Made by a program: the position numbers and the translations under genes. A DNA stretch of 64,000 nucleotides from NCBI RefSeq assembly GCF_014197435.1, contig NZ_JACIFP010000001.1:744001-808000 (forward strand), read 5' to 3'. Positions 7,117-16,454 of the stretch are shown piece after piece. Under the pieces are notes generated by a model, which was not told where the DNA came from, made no database searches, and saw only the letters and a program-made list of their open reading frames with translations. Source of the DNA: Gordonia humi (GTDB lineage Bacteria; Actinomycetota; Actinomycetes; Mycobacteriales; Mycobacteriaceae). The number at the start of each line of letters is the position of its first letter. Position 1 is the first letter of the stretch.

Positions 7117-8022
7117 ATGTTGGAGGCCGTTCCGGAACAGTTGCGCGAGCCCACGGTGTTCGCGATCCCGTTCTTCGTGCTGATGCTCGCACTCGAGCTG
7201 TTCGCCGCGGCGAGGCTCGAGAACGAGCACGACGACGGGCGGCCGGTTCCCGGCGCGTACGAGAAGCGTGACGCTCGGGCGTCGATCCTGATGGGTCTCG
7301 TGTCCATAGCGACATCGGCCGTCGGCAAGTTCCTCGCGCTGTTCGTGTACGCGGCGCTGTTCGCCTACGTCGCGCCGTGGCAGCTGCCGATCGGCGCCTG
7401 GTACACGTGGGTGATCGGTTTCGTCGCCGTCGACTTCCTGTTCTACTGGGAGCATCGGATCGCCCATCGCGTGCGTCTGGTCTGGGCGACGCACCAGGCT
7501 CATCACTCGAGCGAGTACTTCAACTTCGCGACGGCGTTGCGGCAGAAGTGGAATCCGAGCATGAGCCTGATCATGTGGCTTCCGCTTCCCGCGCTCGGCG
7601 TTCCGCCGGCCGTGGTCTTCGCGTCGTACTCGTTCAACCTGATCTATCAGTTCTGGGTGCACACCGAGCACATCGGAACCATGTGGCGGCCTGTCGAATT
7701 CGTGATGAACACCCCGTCGCACCACCGCGTGCACCATGGCAGCGACGCGGAGTACCTGGACCGCAACTACGCGGGTACGCTGATCGTCTGGGATCGGATG
7801 TTCGGCAGCTTCCAGCCGGAGGTCCACCGGCCGACGTACGGTCTGACGAAGCCTGTCGAGACCTACAACATCTGGAGACTTCAGACCCACGAGTACGCGG
7901 CGGTGATCCGCGACGTGCGGTCGGCGTCGTCGTTGCGGGCCAGGCTCGGCTACGTCTTCGGTTCGCCCGGGTGGGCGCCGAAGGACCAGCCGGAATCGGA
8001 CGAGCGAGTTCCGCTCGGCTGA
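7117..8022 (+). CDS. Sterol desaturase/fatty acid hydroxylase family membrane protein
   Basis: A 301-residue membrane di-iron oxygenase of the fatty acid hydroxylase superfamily. Its histidine boxes are all present: HRIAH at 113-117, HQAHH at 126-130, VHTEH at 181-185 and HHRVHH at 202-207. Hydrophobic helices lie at about 12-32, 55-85, 93-112 and 150-180. Substrates in the family include sterols, carotenoids, alkylglycerols and fatty acyl chains; the sequence alone does not choose among them. The start at 7117 is preferred because everything upstream lacks conservation and lies across the TetR operator; an ATG-less extension to 7027 is possible. It is controlled presumably by the divergent TetR protein. 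Confidence 0.9.
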   Translation: MLEAVPEQLREPTVFAIPFFVLMLALELFAAARLENEHDDGRPVPGAYEKRDARASILMGLVSIATSAVGKFLALFVYAALFAYVAPWQLPIGAWYTWVIGFVAVDFLFYWEHRIAHRVRLVWATHQAHHSSEYFNFATALRQKWNPSMSLIMWLPLPALGVPPAVVFASYSFNLIYQFWVHTEHIGTMWRPVEFVMNTPSHHRVHHGSDAEYLDRNYAGTLIVWDRMFGSFQPEVHRPTYGLTKPVETYNIWRLQTHEYAAVIRDVRSASSLRARLGYVFGSPGWAPKDQPESDERVPLG

Positions 8023-8033
8023 TCGTCTCGCCG

Positions 8034-8627
8034 TCAGATCCAGACGAATCCGTCCGGATCGGTGAACGCGGCGGTGTCACAGGCGAACCGGACTCGGTGC
8101 GAACCTGTGCCCGCCGACATGCCGGTGACCTTGGACAGGTTGGCCTGCTTGGTCAGAGCCAATGTGACCGGACCCGCGTCGAACTCGACGTACTTCGAGC
8201 CGTAGCTCTTGGCGACGTCGAACCCTCGGGCGGTGTAGAAGGCCTTGCTCGCCTTGACGTCCGACGGCCCGAGTTGGACGACGAAGCGGTCGATCTCGCC
8301 GGCGGACGTACCGGAGTCCTTCTTGCCCGAGGCGAACGTCCAGACGCTTCCGTCGGGTGCCTGCACCGCTCCCCCGTAGCCCCAGAGCGACTTCTTGCCG
8401 GGTTTGAGGACGGTGGCGCCGGCACTTCGAGCTCGGTCGATGAGGGCGTCGACGGCTGCGGGTCGCGGAGCGACGATCGAGAACGTGAATCCGCGGAAGC
8501 CGTCGGTCGGCTCGGCGGACCGCTCCACTCGAACAGGTATGTCGATATCGAATGCTGTTGCAGCGTAAAATTTCTCGGCATCATCGGGGTCGTCGGCCTC
8601 GATGATCAATGCGGTGATCGTGGTCAT
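8034..8627 (-). CDS. VOC/glyoxalase-fold protein, two repeats
   Basis: A 197-residue protein with two vicinal-oxygen-chelate repeats (about 1-100 and 110-197), each with the DDPDDAEKFY or SDVKASKAFY opening helix and a closing DPDG strand (APDGSVW and DPDGFVW). The first repeat lacks a clear His/Glu metal set, and the C terminus stops right after the second DPDGFVWI, slightly short. It may be a small-molecule binding or resistance protein rather than an enzyme. It is convergent with the hydroxylase (11 bp between stops). Confidence 0.85.
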   Translation of the reverse strand: MTTITALIIEADDPDDAEKFYAATAFDIDIPVRVERSAEPTDGFRGFTFSIVAPRPAAVDALIDRARSAGATVLKPGKKSLWGYGGAVQAPDGSVWTFASGKKDSGTSAGEIDRFVVQLGPSDVKASKAFYTARGFDVAKSYGSKYVEFDAGPVTLALTKQANLSKVTGMSAGTGSHRVRFACDTAAFTDPDGFVWI

Positions 8628-8711
8628 GGCGTCAACGTTAGGTGCGGGTGCGTGCTCGGGGCTTCTCGATTCCTGACCCTTGTGTGGAGCATGCGGTCCG
8701 ATCGACGAAGC

Positions 8712-9314
8712 TCAGCTCTCCCACACTCCGGACGCTCCTCGGCAATGCGATCCGAGCACATGGGTGTCGACGATGCCGAGAGCCTCCATGAGCGCGAACA
8801 TCGTCGTCGGGCCGACGAAACGGAAGCCCTTCTTGCGCAGTGCCTTCGAGAGCGCGACGGATTCCGGCGAGGTGGTCGGGACGTCGGCCATGGTCGCCGG
8901 TCGCGGCGTGGCCGCGGGTTTAAACGACCACAGGAACGCCTCGAGGCCGCCCTCGTCGCGTAGAGCGATCGTCGCCCGCGCATTGCCGATCGTGGCCTCG
9001 ATCTTGGCGCGGTTGCGGATGATTCGAGCGTCGCCCATCAGCCGTTCGACGTCGCCGGCTCCGAACTCGGCGACGCGGTCGGCGTCGAAGTCGACGAACA
9101 GCTCGCGGAAGGCATCGCGCTTGCGCAGGATCGTCGCCCAGCTCAAACCGGCCTGGAAACCCTCCAGGCTGAGGCGCTCGAAGTGCGCGGACTCCCCCGA
9201 CACCGGCAGGCCCCACTCGGCGTCGTAGTAGTCGCGCATCATCCCGGGTGCCGCACCCCACGGGGTTCGGCGCAGCCCGTCGTCGCAGAGGACGGCACCG
9301 TCGTCGGCCGTCAT
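8712..9314 (-). CDS. tag: DNA-3-methyladenine glycosylase I
   Basis: A base-excision repair enzyme that removes 3-methyladenine from alkylated DNA. Its 200 residues align along their whole length with E. coli Tag: YDAEWGLP, LEGFQAGLSWATILRKRDAF, DARIIRNRAKIEATIGNARA, FLWSF and ALRKKGFRFVGPTTMFALMEALGIVDTHVLGSHC. In E. coli Tag zinc is held by Cys4, His17, His175 and Cys179. Here Cys and the C-terminal His/Cys pair are visible, but the His17 position (YHD in E. coli) is Tyr in DYYDAEWG. The ATG at 9314 overlaps the murJ stop (TGATG), so tag is translationally coupled as the last gene of the murJ transcript. Confidence 0.93.
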   Translation of the reverse strand: MTADDGAVLCDDGLRRTPWGAAPGMMRDYYDAEWGLPVSGESAHFERLSLEGFQAGLSWATILRKRDAFRELFVDFDADRVAEFGAGDVERLMGDARIIRNRAKIEATIGNARATIALRDEGGLEAFLWSFKPAATPRPATMADVPTTSPESVALSKALRKKGFRFVGPTTMFALMEALGIVDTHVLGSHCRGASGVWES

Positions 9315-12300
9315 CAGCGGAGTGTGACCCGGTTGACGATGGCCTGGAATCCGCCGCTTCCCTCCGGCAACGAGGTGAGCCACACGATGAAGTGCGGCGC
9401 CTTCTTCGGCGAGTCGACCGTCAAGGTACTCGTCTTCTCGTCGACCGAACCGCTGCCGACCTCGGTGGTCGCATCCAGACTCGACGGCTGAGCCTGATCG
9501 GAGGTCCGCAGTTCGACGTTGAATCCCGGAGTAGGCGTCTCGATGCTCACCGAGTGCACCTCGCCGGGCTCCTTGAGCCGGAACACCAGTCCCAGACCGC
9601 TCTTGAGTCCGGCGAAGTCCGGGGAGCCGCGGTAGACATCGGTCTTCCAACCGGGGGCCTCACCCGTCAGAACGTGGCCGATGTTGGCCGTCGAGTCGGC
9701 CGGTTGATCGGAGACGTCGAGCACGCTCACCGACCGCGCGGTGATCGGCGCGGCGTCCTCGCCGTCCGGCGTCTGCTGCGCACTCGTCGATTCGCCCGGC
9801 AGGATCGAATCGATATCGGTCTCCTCGTCCGACGAACCGAACAGATTCGTCGCGGCGACGATGACGGCGATGATGACGAACAGGATGAACAGACCACCGC
9901 CCGCGAGCAGCGCGGTGTTCTTCTTCCCGGCCTCGCCCTCGCCCATCAACCGTTCCTTGCGCGATCGGCTGATCGGGGCGACCGACACCGGAGCGGGTGC
10001 GTCGGCGACGCGCGGCAGCAGATCGGTCTTCAAATCGACGACCGTCGCCTGATCGAGCACATGCTGGACGGTGGCGGCGGTCCGGATGCCGCGGTCGCCT
10101 TCCAGCGCGCGTGCGGCCACCGCCGAGATCTCGAACGGGATCCGCGCGTCCACGTCGCGAGGCACACGTGGCTGAGTCGGCTCGGCCGGATCGGGTTCGG
10201 CGACGGCCATGCCGCCCACCGGATCGGTCGTGATCGCCGTGGTGATCAGATTCTTGCCCGTCGGCTCGTCCAGGGTCCAGCGGCCGAGCAGGAGCGCGTA
10301 CAGGACGGCCCCGAGACCGCGCACGTCGCTGCGGCGGTCGTCGTCGGGCATGATCGCCGGGAACGCCAGGACGGCGTCGCCGGTCGTGCTGACTCGGATG
10401 CGATCGGGGTGGTCGATCGACAGGACGGCGCCGGCTCGATGCGCGGCTTCGGCACCGGCGGCGAGTGCGCGGACGGCGCGGGCGGCGCCGGTCGCCGACG
10501 GCGAGGTGGCCGCCACGTCGGCGAGCCTGGAGCCGGGGATCCACTCGGTGACGATGATGCCGCCGGATGCACTGCGCACCACGTCGAGGACGCGGGCGAC
10601 ACCGGCGGTGTGGAGCTGGCCGAGTCTGCGGGTGCGATACAGCACGGCCTGCGGACCCTCCCGGCCGGGATCTCTCCTGCCGGGCGTCACCGGGGGCGCC
10701 TTCTGATCGGGATCGACGAAGGTCAGTCCCACTTCGCGGTCGAGTCCCGTGTCCTTCGCGCGCCAGAACGCGAGGCCGCGCGCGCCGCCCTGCGGTTCGA
10801 GCAGCCGGTACCGACCGCCGGCGACCGCGGCGCCGGGGATCAGACGGGGACCGCGCGGAGCCTGAGTCATCGCACGCGTCGGTTCCGTGGACGGGCGCGT
10901 GGCCTCGTCGTCGGAACCGGATGCGGTCATGGGCGGCACTCCTCTGGAACCTTGCGGCGGCTGTGGCGGTCCGGGACGGCGTTGGGGACCACGCGGGGGA
11001 CCGGTTCGCACCACCGGTATCACCGCCGTCTCGCCTGCGGCGCCCCCGGAGAACGCGGAGTACTCCTGCCAGGTGGCCGTGCCCCGGTCGAAGCGGCGTC
11101 GGACGTCTACCTGCCCAGCGTACGGGAACGACTCCTCCGACGAGACCCGCGGGAACTGCACCGTCATGGTGCGCGAATCCTGGTCGTCGCCTTCGATGAC
11201 CGGCGGCGCGAGCCTCGGCACGAAACGGCCGACGATGCGCATCACCGCGTTGCTGATCGAGACCATCTCGGGGATCTTCGCGGCCACGAGCAGCAGGTAG
11301 ATCACACCGAGTGAGACCACTCCGGCGATGATCAGATAGACCAGCGAACCGATCTTCCCGGCGTGCGTCGACATGCGGGCGAAACCGGTCAGCTCGGAGA
11401 TGCCCCACACCGCCCCGGCGATGGCGATCGAGATGCCGAGCGTCATGAGGGTGGGCCGGGTCACGTTCCTCATCGCGCGGCCCCCGAGCCGCTTCTTCAG
11501 CAGGAGGTGTCCGACTATCGCGCCCACCAGATAGCCGAGACCGTTCGAGAGCGACAGCCACCGGACGACCATCTCCGGGTCGTCGAACAGGACTGGACCG
11601 AGATAGGACGCCCCGACCTTCACCGCGGTGATTCCGACGACCATCACGGTCGGCGTCCACGCGTCCTCGCGGGCGTAGAACACGCGCAGCTGGACCAGTG
11701 TCATCGCGTAGGGGATGAGGGTGAACGCGCCCCATGCGAGCACCGATCCGACCTGGGATGCGGCGTCGGCGTTGTAGTTGCCGAAGTTGAAGATCGCGAC
11801 GCCGATCGCCGGTCCGAAGAATGTCATGAACGCGACGACCGGCACTAGCGCGACGATCGTCAGACGGGTGGCCAGCGACATGTCGTCGACGACGGCCTCG
11901 GTGTCGTCGGCGGCGGCGTTGCGCGACATGCGCGGCATGATCGCGGTCAGGATCGTCACACCGAGCACACCGTAGGGCAGCTGCAGCAGCTGCCAGTGGG
12001 TGGCGTACGCGGAGATTCCGCCTGCGCTCGCGCCGGCCGCGATCCGGTAGGTGATCATCAGACCGACCTGTAGGACGAGCACATAGGCGATGATCGCGAC
12101 GGCCATGTTGCCGAAGGTCCGCAGCCGCGCGTCGATGCCCCACTTCCAGCGGAGTCGGACTCCGACCTTGCGCAGGAACGGCAGCAGGATCATCACCTGT
12201 GCGATGACGCCGAACGTGGTGCCGATGCCCAGGACCAGCAGTTTCGGATCGGACATGCGGACCGGGTTCAGGGTGATGTCGCCCGGAAGCACGAAGAACA

Positions 12301-12868
12301 GGACCAGGGTCACGATCTGCACGATGTTGTTCAACACGGGCGCCCACGCGCCCGGCTTGAACAGGCCCTTCATGTTGAGGATCGCGATGAACAGGGCGGT
12401 CAGCCCGTAGAACATGACCTCGGGAAGCAGGAGGTACGCCAGGGCGGTCGTGACGTCGCGGTTCACCACGGCGCCGTCGCCCACGTTGAGTCTGGTGAGC
12501 AGCGGTGCGGCGATGATGGCGATCACCGTCGCGAGCCCCAGCACGACGATGGTGAGCGTGAAGATGCGGTTGATGAAGTCGGCGCCGCCGTCGTCGTCCT
12601 CCGATTCGGCGCGGACCAGCACCGGGATGACGATCGCGGTGAGCACTGCGCCGAGGAGCACCTCGGAGATCATGCCCGGCAGCACGTATGCGGCCTGGAA
12701 GGCCGACGAGGTCGCGGTACCGAGCATCGCCAGCACCAGGACGGTGCGGATGAACCCGGTGATACGACTGGTCAGAGTGCCGATGGCGATGGAGCCGCCG
12801 GTCCGCATCACGCTCTCGTCGGACGGCGTCTCGACCTTCGGGTGCTCGGGCTTCTGGTCGGTGGTCAT
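9314..12868 (-). CDS. murJ: Lipid II flippase MurJ fused to a pseudokinase and an outer domain
   Basis: MurJ flips lipid II across the membrane for peptidoglycan assembly. The 1184-residue protein has an N-terminal MviN/MurJ part with about 14 membrane helices (about 20-545), a Pro/Thr-rich cytosolic linker, a kinase-like domain (about 680-955), one further helix (about 985-1008) and an outer beta-rich domain to the C terminus. The kinase part is degenerate: the VAIK lysine is missing (VGLTFVDPD) and no HRD or DFG remains. In mycobacteria the equivalent protein (Rv3910) is phosphorylated near this domain by PknB and binds FhaA; whether that holds here is inference. It overlaps the upstream gene by 4 bp and tag downstream. 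Confidence 0.97.
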   Translation of the reverse strand: MTTDQKPEHPKVETPSDESVMRTGGSIAIGTLTSRITGFIRTVLVLAMLGTATSSAFQAAYVLPGMISEVLLGAVLTAIVIPVLVRAESEDDDGGADFINRIFTLTIVVLGLATVIAIIAAPLLTRLNVGDGAVVNRDVTTALAYLLLPEVMFYGLTALFIAILNMKGLFKPGAWAPVLNNIVQIVTLVLFFVLPGDITLNPVRMSDPKLLVLGIGTTFGVIAQVMILLPFLRKVGVRLRWKWGIDARLRTFGNMAVAIIAYVLVLQVGLMITYRIAAGASAGGISAYATHWQLLQLPYGVLGVTILTAIMPRMSRNAAADDTEAVVDDMSLATRLTIVALVPVVAFMTFFGPAIGVAIFNFGNYNADAASQVGSVLAWGAFTLIPYAMTLVQLRVFYAREDAWTPTVMVVGITAVKVGASYLGPVLFDDPEMVVRWLSLSNGLGYLVGAIVGHLLLKKRLGGRAMRNVTRPTLMTLGISIAIAGAVWGISELTGFARMSTHAGKIGSLVYLIIAGVVSLGVIYLLLVAAKIPEMVSISNAVMRIVGRFVPRLAPPVIEGDDQDSRTMTVQFPRVSSEESFPYAGQVDVRRRFDRGTATWQEYSAFSGGAAGETAVIPVVRTGPPRGPQRRPGPPQPPQGSRGVPPMTASGSDDEATRPSTEPTRAMTQAPRGPRLIPGAAVAGGRYRLLEPQGGARGLAFWRAKDTGLDREVGLTFVDPDQKAPPVTPGRRDPGREGPQAVLYRTRRLGQLHTAGVARVLDVVRSASGGIIVTEWIPGSRLADVAATSPSATGAARAVRALAAGAEAAHRAGAVLSIDHPDRIRVSTTGDAVLAFPAIMPDDDRRSDVRGLGAVLYALLLGRWTLDEPTGKNLITTAITTDPVGGMAVAEPDPAEPTQPRVPRDVDARIPFEISAVAARALEGDRGIRTAATVQHVLDQATVVDLKTDLLPRVADAPAPVSVAPISRSRKERLMGEGEAGKKNTALLAGGGLFILFVIIAVIVAATNLFGSSDEETDIDSILPGESTSAQQTPDGEDAAPITARSVSVLDVSDQPADSTANIGHVLTGEAPGWKTDVYRGSPDFAGLKSGLGLVFRLKEPGEVHSVSIETPTPGFNVELRTSDQAQPSSLDATTEVGSGSVDEKTSTLTVDSPKKAPHFIVWLTSLPEGSGGFQAIVNRVTLR

Positions 12869-15399
12869 TCACGCTCTCCGGGGTCGGGCTGCTCGCGTTC
12901 GTCTGTGTCGGTCACGCGCTCGGCGGCCAGTCGTTGCTGGTAGCCGGTGGAGGCGAGGTGACGTTCGTGTTCATCGGGTTCGGGCCGGTCCTCGTCGGCG
13001 GGGTCGGGTTCGCCGCGGAATCTGTGCCACAGGCGTCGTGCGGTCAGCAGTACCAGGATGACAGCCGCGCCGATCGTGATCCAGAACAGCGGTTTGCCGT
13101 AAGCGTTCGCGTACACCGACAGATCCACCGGGCTGCTCAGCGGTACGTCGTTCGAGGTGACCAGGGCGATCCGCACCGTCGCCGGCTGCGAGTTCGACGC
13201 GTGCGTCGGCAACTGGAGCTGGCGGGTGCCCTGCGCCGGGATCTCCAACACTCCCCCGTCGCCGACGCTCAACTCCTCGGGTGCGGTGATGTCCAGTCGC
13301 ACCATGATCGGCAGCGACAGTTCGTTGCGGACCACCAGCAGCAGCGGGCTGCGTTCGGACGCCAGCGTGTAGCGACCGCTCGGGTCGAGCAGCGACACCG
13401 ACTGCTGCATGTGCGTCAGGGTGAGACCGAGCGCGGTCAACCGCTGCGGCCGTTCCACCAGCGCCACCGCCCGATTGGTCGTCGACGGCGTCGACACCGC
13501 GCGCAGGATGTCCGCGCGCAGCGGATTCAGGTACTCGGCAGGGGTGAACGGAAGCTCGTGGCCCGTCGCGAACGAGTCCTGGAGGCGATCGATCAGCTCC
13601 AGCTGTCGGCGCACCTCGACCAGATCCTTGGACGACAACGGGTAGCCCTCGGCGGTCAACCGGTCGACGTCGCCGGGAACGACGAGATCGGCGGATCGGT
13701 CGGCTCGGTGCAGCCCCGACACCACATCGGTGAGCGGTACGGGGTCGGCGACGCCGGAGGCCACCATCAGTCCCGCGGTGTCCAGGAGGGCGCGCGCATC
13801 GGCGGCGGTCGGCGACCAGTAGGTCGGGGCCATCGTGAACGCGCTGCGCCCGGTCACATTCGTCGGCGCGGAGTCGTCGTCGCCGGTGGGCGACGGCACG
13901 TCGAGCATCGGGAACGCCAGGGAGGCCGCGGCGGTCTGCCGACGGCTCACCTCGGACTCTCCCGTGAGGCCGGTGCGCTGCCACTCGGGTAGGAACGACG
14001 GTGTCACCGGCCGTCCTCCGAGACCGCCGAGAGCGGCGCTGACGCCGGGATCGTACGTCTGGACGGGCAGCCCGCCGGAGGTGTACCGGCCGAGGAGCGC
14101 CGAACCGGTGCGCGGCCCGCCGTCGGACTCGACCGATGTCGTGATGACGGCCGCGGTGTCCGAGCCGTCCCGGCCCACCAGGAGCTTGCGGGCGTCGGCG
14201 GAGACGGCTCCGACGGCGGGCAGCGTGATTCCACGGACGCTGTGCACGCCCAGAATCGCGTCGACGGTGTCGTACGCGCCGCTCAACGCCATATTCGACA
14301 GGGTGTCGTTGCCGATGCGTTCGAGTGAGTCCAGGCCGGCCTGCGCCCCGGGGAGCGCGGTGACGCACATCGACGATGCGACCCGCGTGAGACGTTGCAG
14401 CCATCGGCGTGCGGTCGACTCGCCGTCGCCGTCGACGGTGGCCGCATCCGGGTCGGCCGGATCGTCGGTGATCGTGTACCCGGTGGCCATCGACGAGACG
14501 GTGGTCAGCAGATCGGGGTCGACGGCGATGCAGATCGCGTTCCGCACCTTCTCGTCGGGTCCGTCGGCGCCGGAGTCGTCGATCCCGGCTACGGTCTCCA
14601 ATGCCTCCAGCGACTGACCGAGCCGACCGTCGTCCTCCAACGAATCGGTCAGGTCGTCGCTGATCAGCCGGATGTCGGCGGTCTCGCCGCCGAGGGTTCC
14701 CGCGGCCTGCTGCGGCGGAGCGGCCAGCGGCCAGACGAAGGTGAACGCCGCGGGCCGCGTGTCGTTCGCGGCGACGGAGCCGTCGCGTCCGAGCAACGGC
14801 TGCTCGGATCCTCCGGAGCCGGGTTCGACCCACCGCGTGGCGCGGGCCCGGTCGGCGGGCAGGGACAGGACCGGAAGCATCGTCCGCGAATCGGCGATAC
14901 GCGCCTGACCGCCGTAGTCGGGGGTGCCGTTGACGTTGATCAGCAGCGGATACACACCGGCTTGTCCGATCTGCAGCCCGCCCGCCGACAGCGGCACCTC
15001 GATGCTGAAGTCGGCGGTCTGCTTGGGTGCGAGATCGGATACGACCTTCTCGAAGTCGGTCGCCGTCTCGTACACGGAGGGGTCGGCGCCGAGCACCGTC
15101 CGCAGATCGGTCGAGGTGACCGCGCCGGCGCGTTGCAGGCGAACGATGACATCGTGGATCGGCCGATCGAACGTGTTGGTGACGCGCCCCCGCACCGTCA
15201 CGGTCCTACCCGACGAACTCGTCACCGTCGACGGCGTCACTTCGGTGAGACCGACGGACGCGTAGTGGGTGTCCGGGGCGTCGCCGGGCGCCGCGACCGC
15301 CGGGCCGACACCGGCGAAGGCCAGCACGAGACCGAGGAGGAGTACGACGGCCGCCACCGCGGTGATCCTCGCGCCGGGGCGCGCATGATCAGGTGTCAC
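12865..15399 (-). CDS. Large exported membrane-anchored protein, DUF6049/Rv3909 type
   Basis: An envelope protein of 844 residues with an N-terminal signal sequence (hydrophobic core about 13-30, then [13 protein letters not shown]), a long extracytoplasmic region, one membrane helix at about 768-793 ([16 protein letters not shown]) and a charged cytosolic tail. The fold opens with an Ig-like DUF region ([24 protein letters not shown]). The partner of MurJ by synteny with M. tuberculosis Rv3909-Rv3910; its function is unknown, probably wall assembly. I chose the GTG at 15399, overlapping the Nudix stop by 11 bp, since it gives a normal signal peptide; ATGs at 15498 and 15462 would prepend an odd Arg/Pro-rich leader. 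Confidence 0.88.
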   Translation of the reverse strand: MTPDHARPGARITAVAAVVLLLGLVLAFAGVGPAVAAPGDAPDTHYASVGLTEVTPSTVTSSSGRTVTVRGRVTNTFDRPIHDVIVRLQRAGAVTSTDLRTVLGADPSVYETATDFEKVVSDLAPKQTADFSIEVPLSAGGLQIGQAGVYPLLINVNGTPDYGGQARIADSRTMLPVLSLPADRARATRWVEPGSGGSEQPLLGRDGSVAANDTRPAAFTFVWPLAAPPQQAAGTLGGETADIRLISDDLTDSLEDDGRLGQSLEALETVAGIDDSGADGPDEKVRNAICIAVDPDLLTTVSSMATGYTITDDPADPDAATVDGDGESTARRWLQRLTRVASSMCVTALPGAQAGLDSLERIGNDTLSNMALSGAYDTVDAILGVHSVRGITLPAVGAVSADARKLLVGRDGSDTAAVITTSVESDGGPRTGSALLGRYTSGGLPVQTYDPGVSAALGGLGGRPVTPSFLPEWQRTGLTGESEVSRRQTAAASLAFPMLDVPSPTGDDDSAPTNVTGRSAFTMAPTYWSPTAADARALLDTAGLMVASGVADPVPLTDVVSGLHRADRSADLVVPGDVDRLTAEGYPLSSKDLVEVRRQLELIDRLQDSFATGHELPFTPAEYLNPLRADILRAVSTPSTTNRAVALVERPQRLTALGLTLTHMQQSVSLLDPSGRYTLASERSPLLLVVRNELSLPIMVRLDITAPEELSVGDGGVLEIPAQGTRQLQLPTHASNSQPATVRIALVTSNDVPLSSPVDLSVYANAYGKPLFWITIGAAVILVLLTARRLWHRFRGEPDPADEDRPEPDEHERHLASTGYQQRLAAERVTDTDEREQPDPGERE

Positions 15400-16366
15400 C
15401 GTTGGCCGGTCGCCGCGGTCGCCGTCTGCGCCGCCGGGGTTTGACCGGTGGCGGCGGCTCATTGCGGCGTTGGTTGCGGGCGGCTGCGGCTTTCTCATAG
15501 TCGTTCGGCTCGGTACGGATGCAGTTGGCCTCCGACTGAGCCAACCGCTTCGGATCGCTCCGGAGGTCGGTGATCACCGATTCGGCCATCCGTGCGAGAC
15601 GTCGTTCGTCAGAGTACGTGAGCCTACGTGGGAGTTCGCTGAGAGGCACCCATGCGACCTCGCTGACCTCGTAGTCTTCGGCCGACAGCTCGCCACCGGT
15701 GAAACGCAGCAGGTAATGGTGCACCGTCTTGTGGATGCGCCGTCCGTCGCTGACGAACCAGTAGTCGATCTTGCCGAGCGGTGCGACGACGGTCCCGGAG
15801 ATGCCGGTCTCCTCGGCCACCTCGCGCATCGCCGTCTGCTCGGCGGTCTCCCCGGTCTCGATGTGGCCCTTGGGCAGCGACCACATGGTGCGGCCGCGAC
15901 GGTCCACCCGGCCGATCAGCGCGGCGCGCAGGTCCTCGAACGGCGCGTCCAGATCCGAGAGGACCAGTCCGCCGGCCGACGTCTCCCGGACGGTGCGCAG
16001 CTTCGGGGCGTTCTCACCGTCGGCGGGACGACGTCCGCCCCGGCGCTGATTGTTCGGCGTCGACGACGGCGACTTCTGGTGGTTGCCGTTGCCACCGTTG
16101 CTCCCGCCGGTCTTGCGGCGATTGCGATTCGCCAGATCGGACGGCTTCGGGGTGGTGTCGGCGGGTGCGGCGTCCGGCTTGTCGTCGGTCGTGGCGGTCT
16201 CGGCGGGGCGAGACGAGCGGCGCCCGCGCCTGCGACGGCCCCGACGATTGCGCCGATTCCGGTTCGGTTGGTCGGATCCGCCGTTCTTCGCCGGTTTTCC
16301 GGCATCGCCTGCTGCCGGAGCGTCGGATGCGACGTCCGTATGGTGCAGCGATGGTTCGGCGGACAC
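15389..16366 (-). CDS. Nudix hydrolase with Arg-rich tails (MutT4/Rv3908 type)
   Basis: A 325-residue protein whose central part (about 125-265) is a Nudix domain. The box is complete: Gly167, Glu173, Arg181-Glu182, Glu185-Glu186, Gly188 ([22 protein letters not shown]). It is flanked by low-complexity basic tails, about 120 residues rich in Arg/Asn/Gly at the N terminus and an RRRRRRPRR tail at the C terminus, which suggest nucleic acid or ribosome association. It occupies the place of mutT4 in M. tuberculosis. Its substrate (damaged nucleotide, dinucleoside polyphosphate or RNA cap) is not predictable. It is the first gene of the Nudix-DUF6049-murJ-tag chain and divergent from pcnA. Confidence 0.92.
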   Translation of the reverse strand: MSAEPSLHHTDVASDAPAAGDAGKPAKNGGSDQPNRNRRNRRGRRRRGRRSSRPAETATTDDKPDAAPADTTPKPSDLANRNRRKTGGSNGGNGNHQKSPSSTPNNQRRGGRRPADGENAPKLRTVRETSAGGLVLSDLDAPFEDLRAALIGRVDRRGRTMWSLPKGHIETGETAEQTAMREVAEETGISGTVVAPLGKIDYWFVSDGRRIHKTVHHYLLRFTGGELSAEDYEVSEVAWVPLSELPRRLTYSDERRLARMAESVITDLRSDPKRLAQSEANCIRTEPNDYEKAAAARNQRRNEPPPPVKPRRRRRRPRRPANGDT

Positions 16367-16454
16367 ACTCCGATGCTAGCCGTTCGTTACCGTCCGTTAG
16401 CCATGGCAGGCTGACCGCGCAAGCCGCGACGGCGAGTCGGTACTCTTCTATCCC

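Noticed and set aside
7377..8963. Plus-strand frame of 528 codons across the hydroxylase end and VOC gene
   Set aside because: Runs in a shadow frame of one gene and antisense to another; composition is not protein-like.
9660..12872. Very long minus-strand frame of about 1070 codons overlapping murJ
   Set aside because: Arg/Pro/His-rich composition of an out-of-frame GC-rich shadow; the murJ frame explains the same DNA with clear membrane helices and domains.
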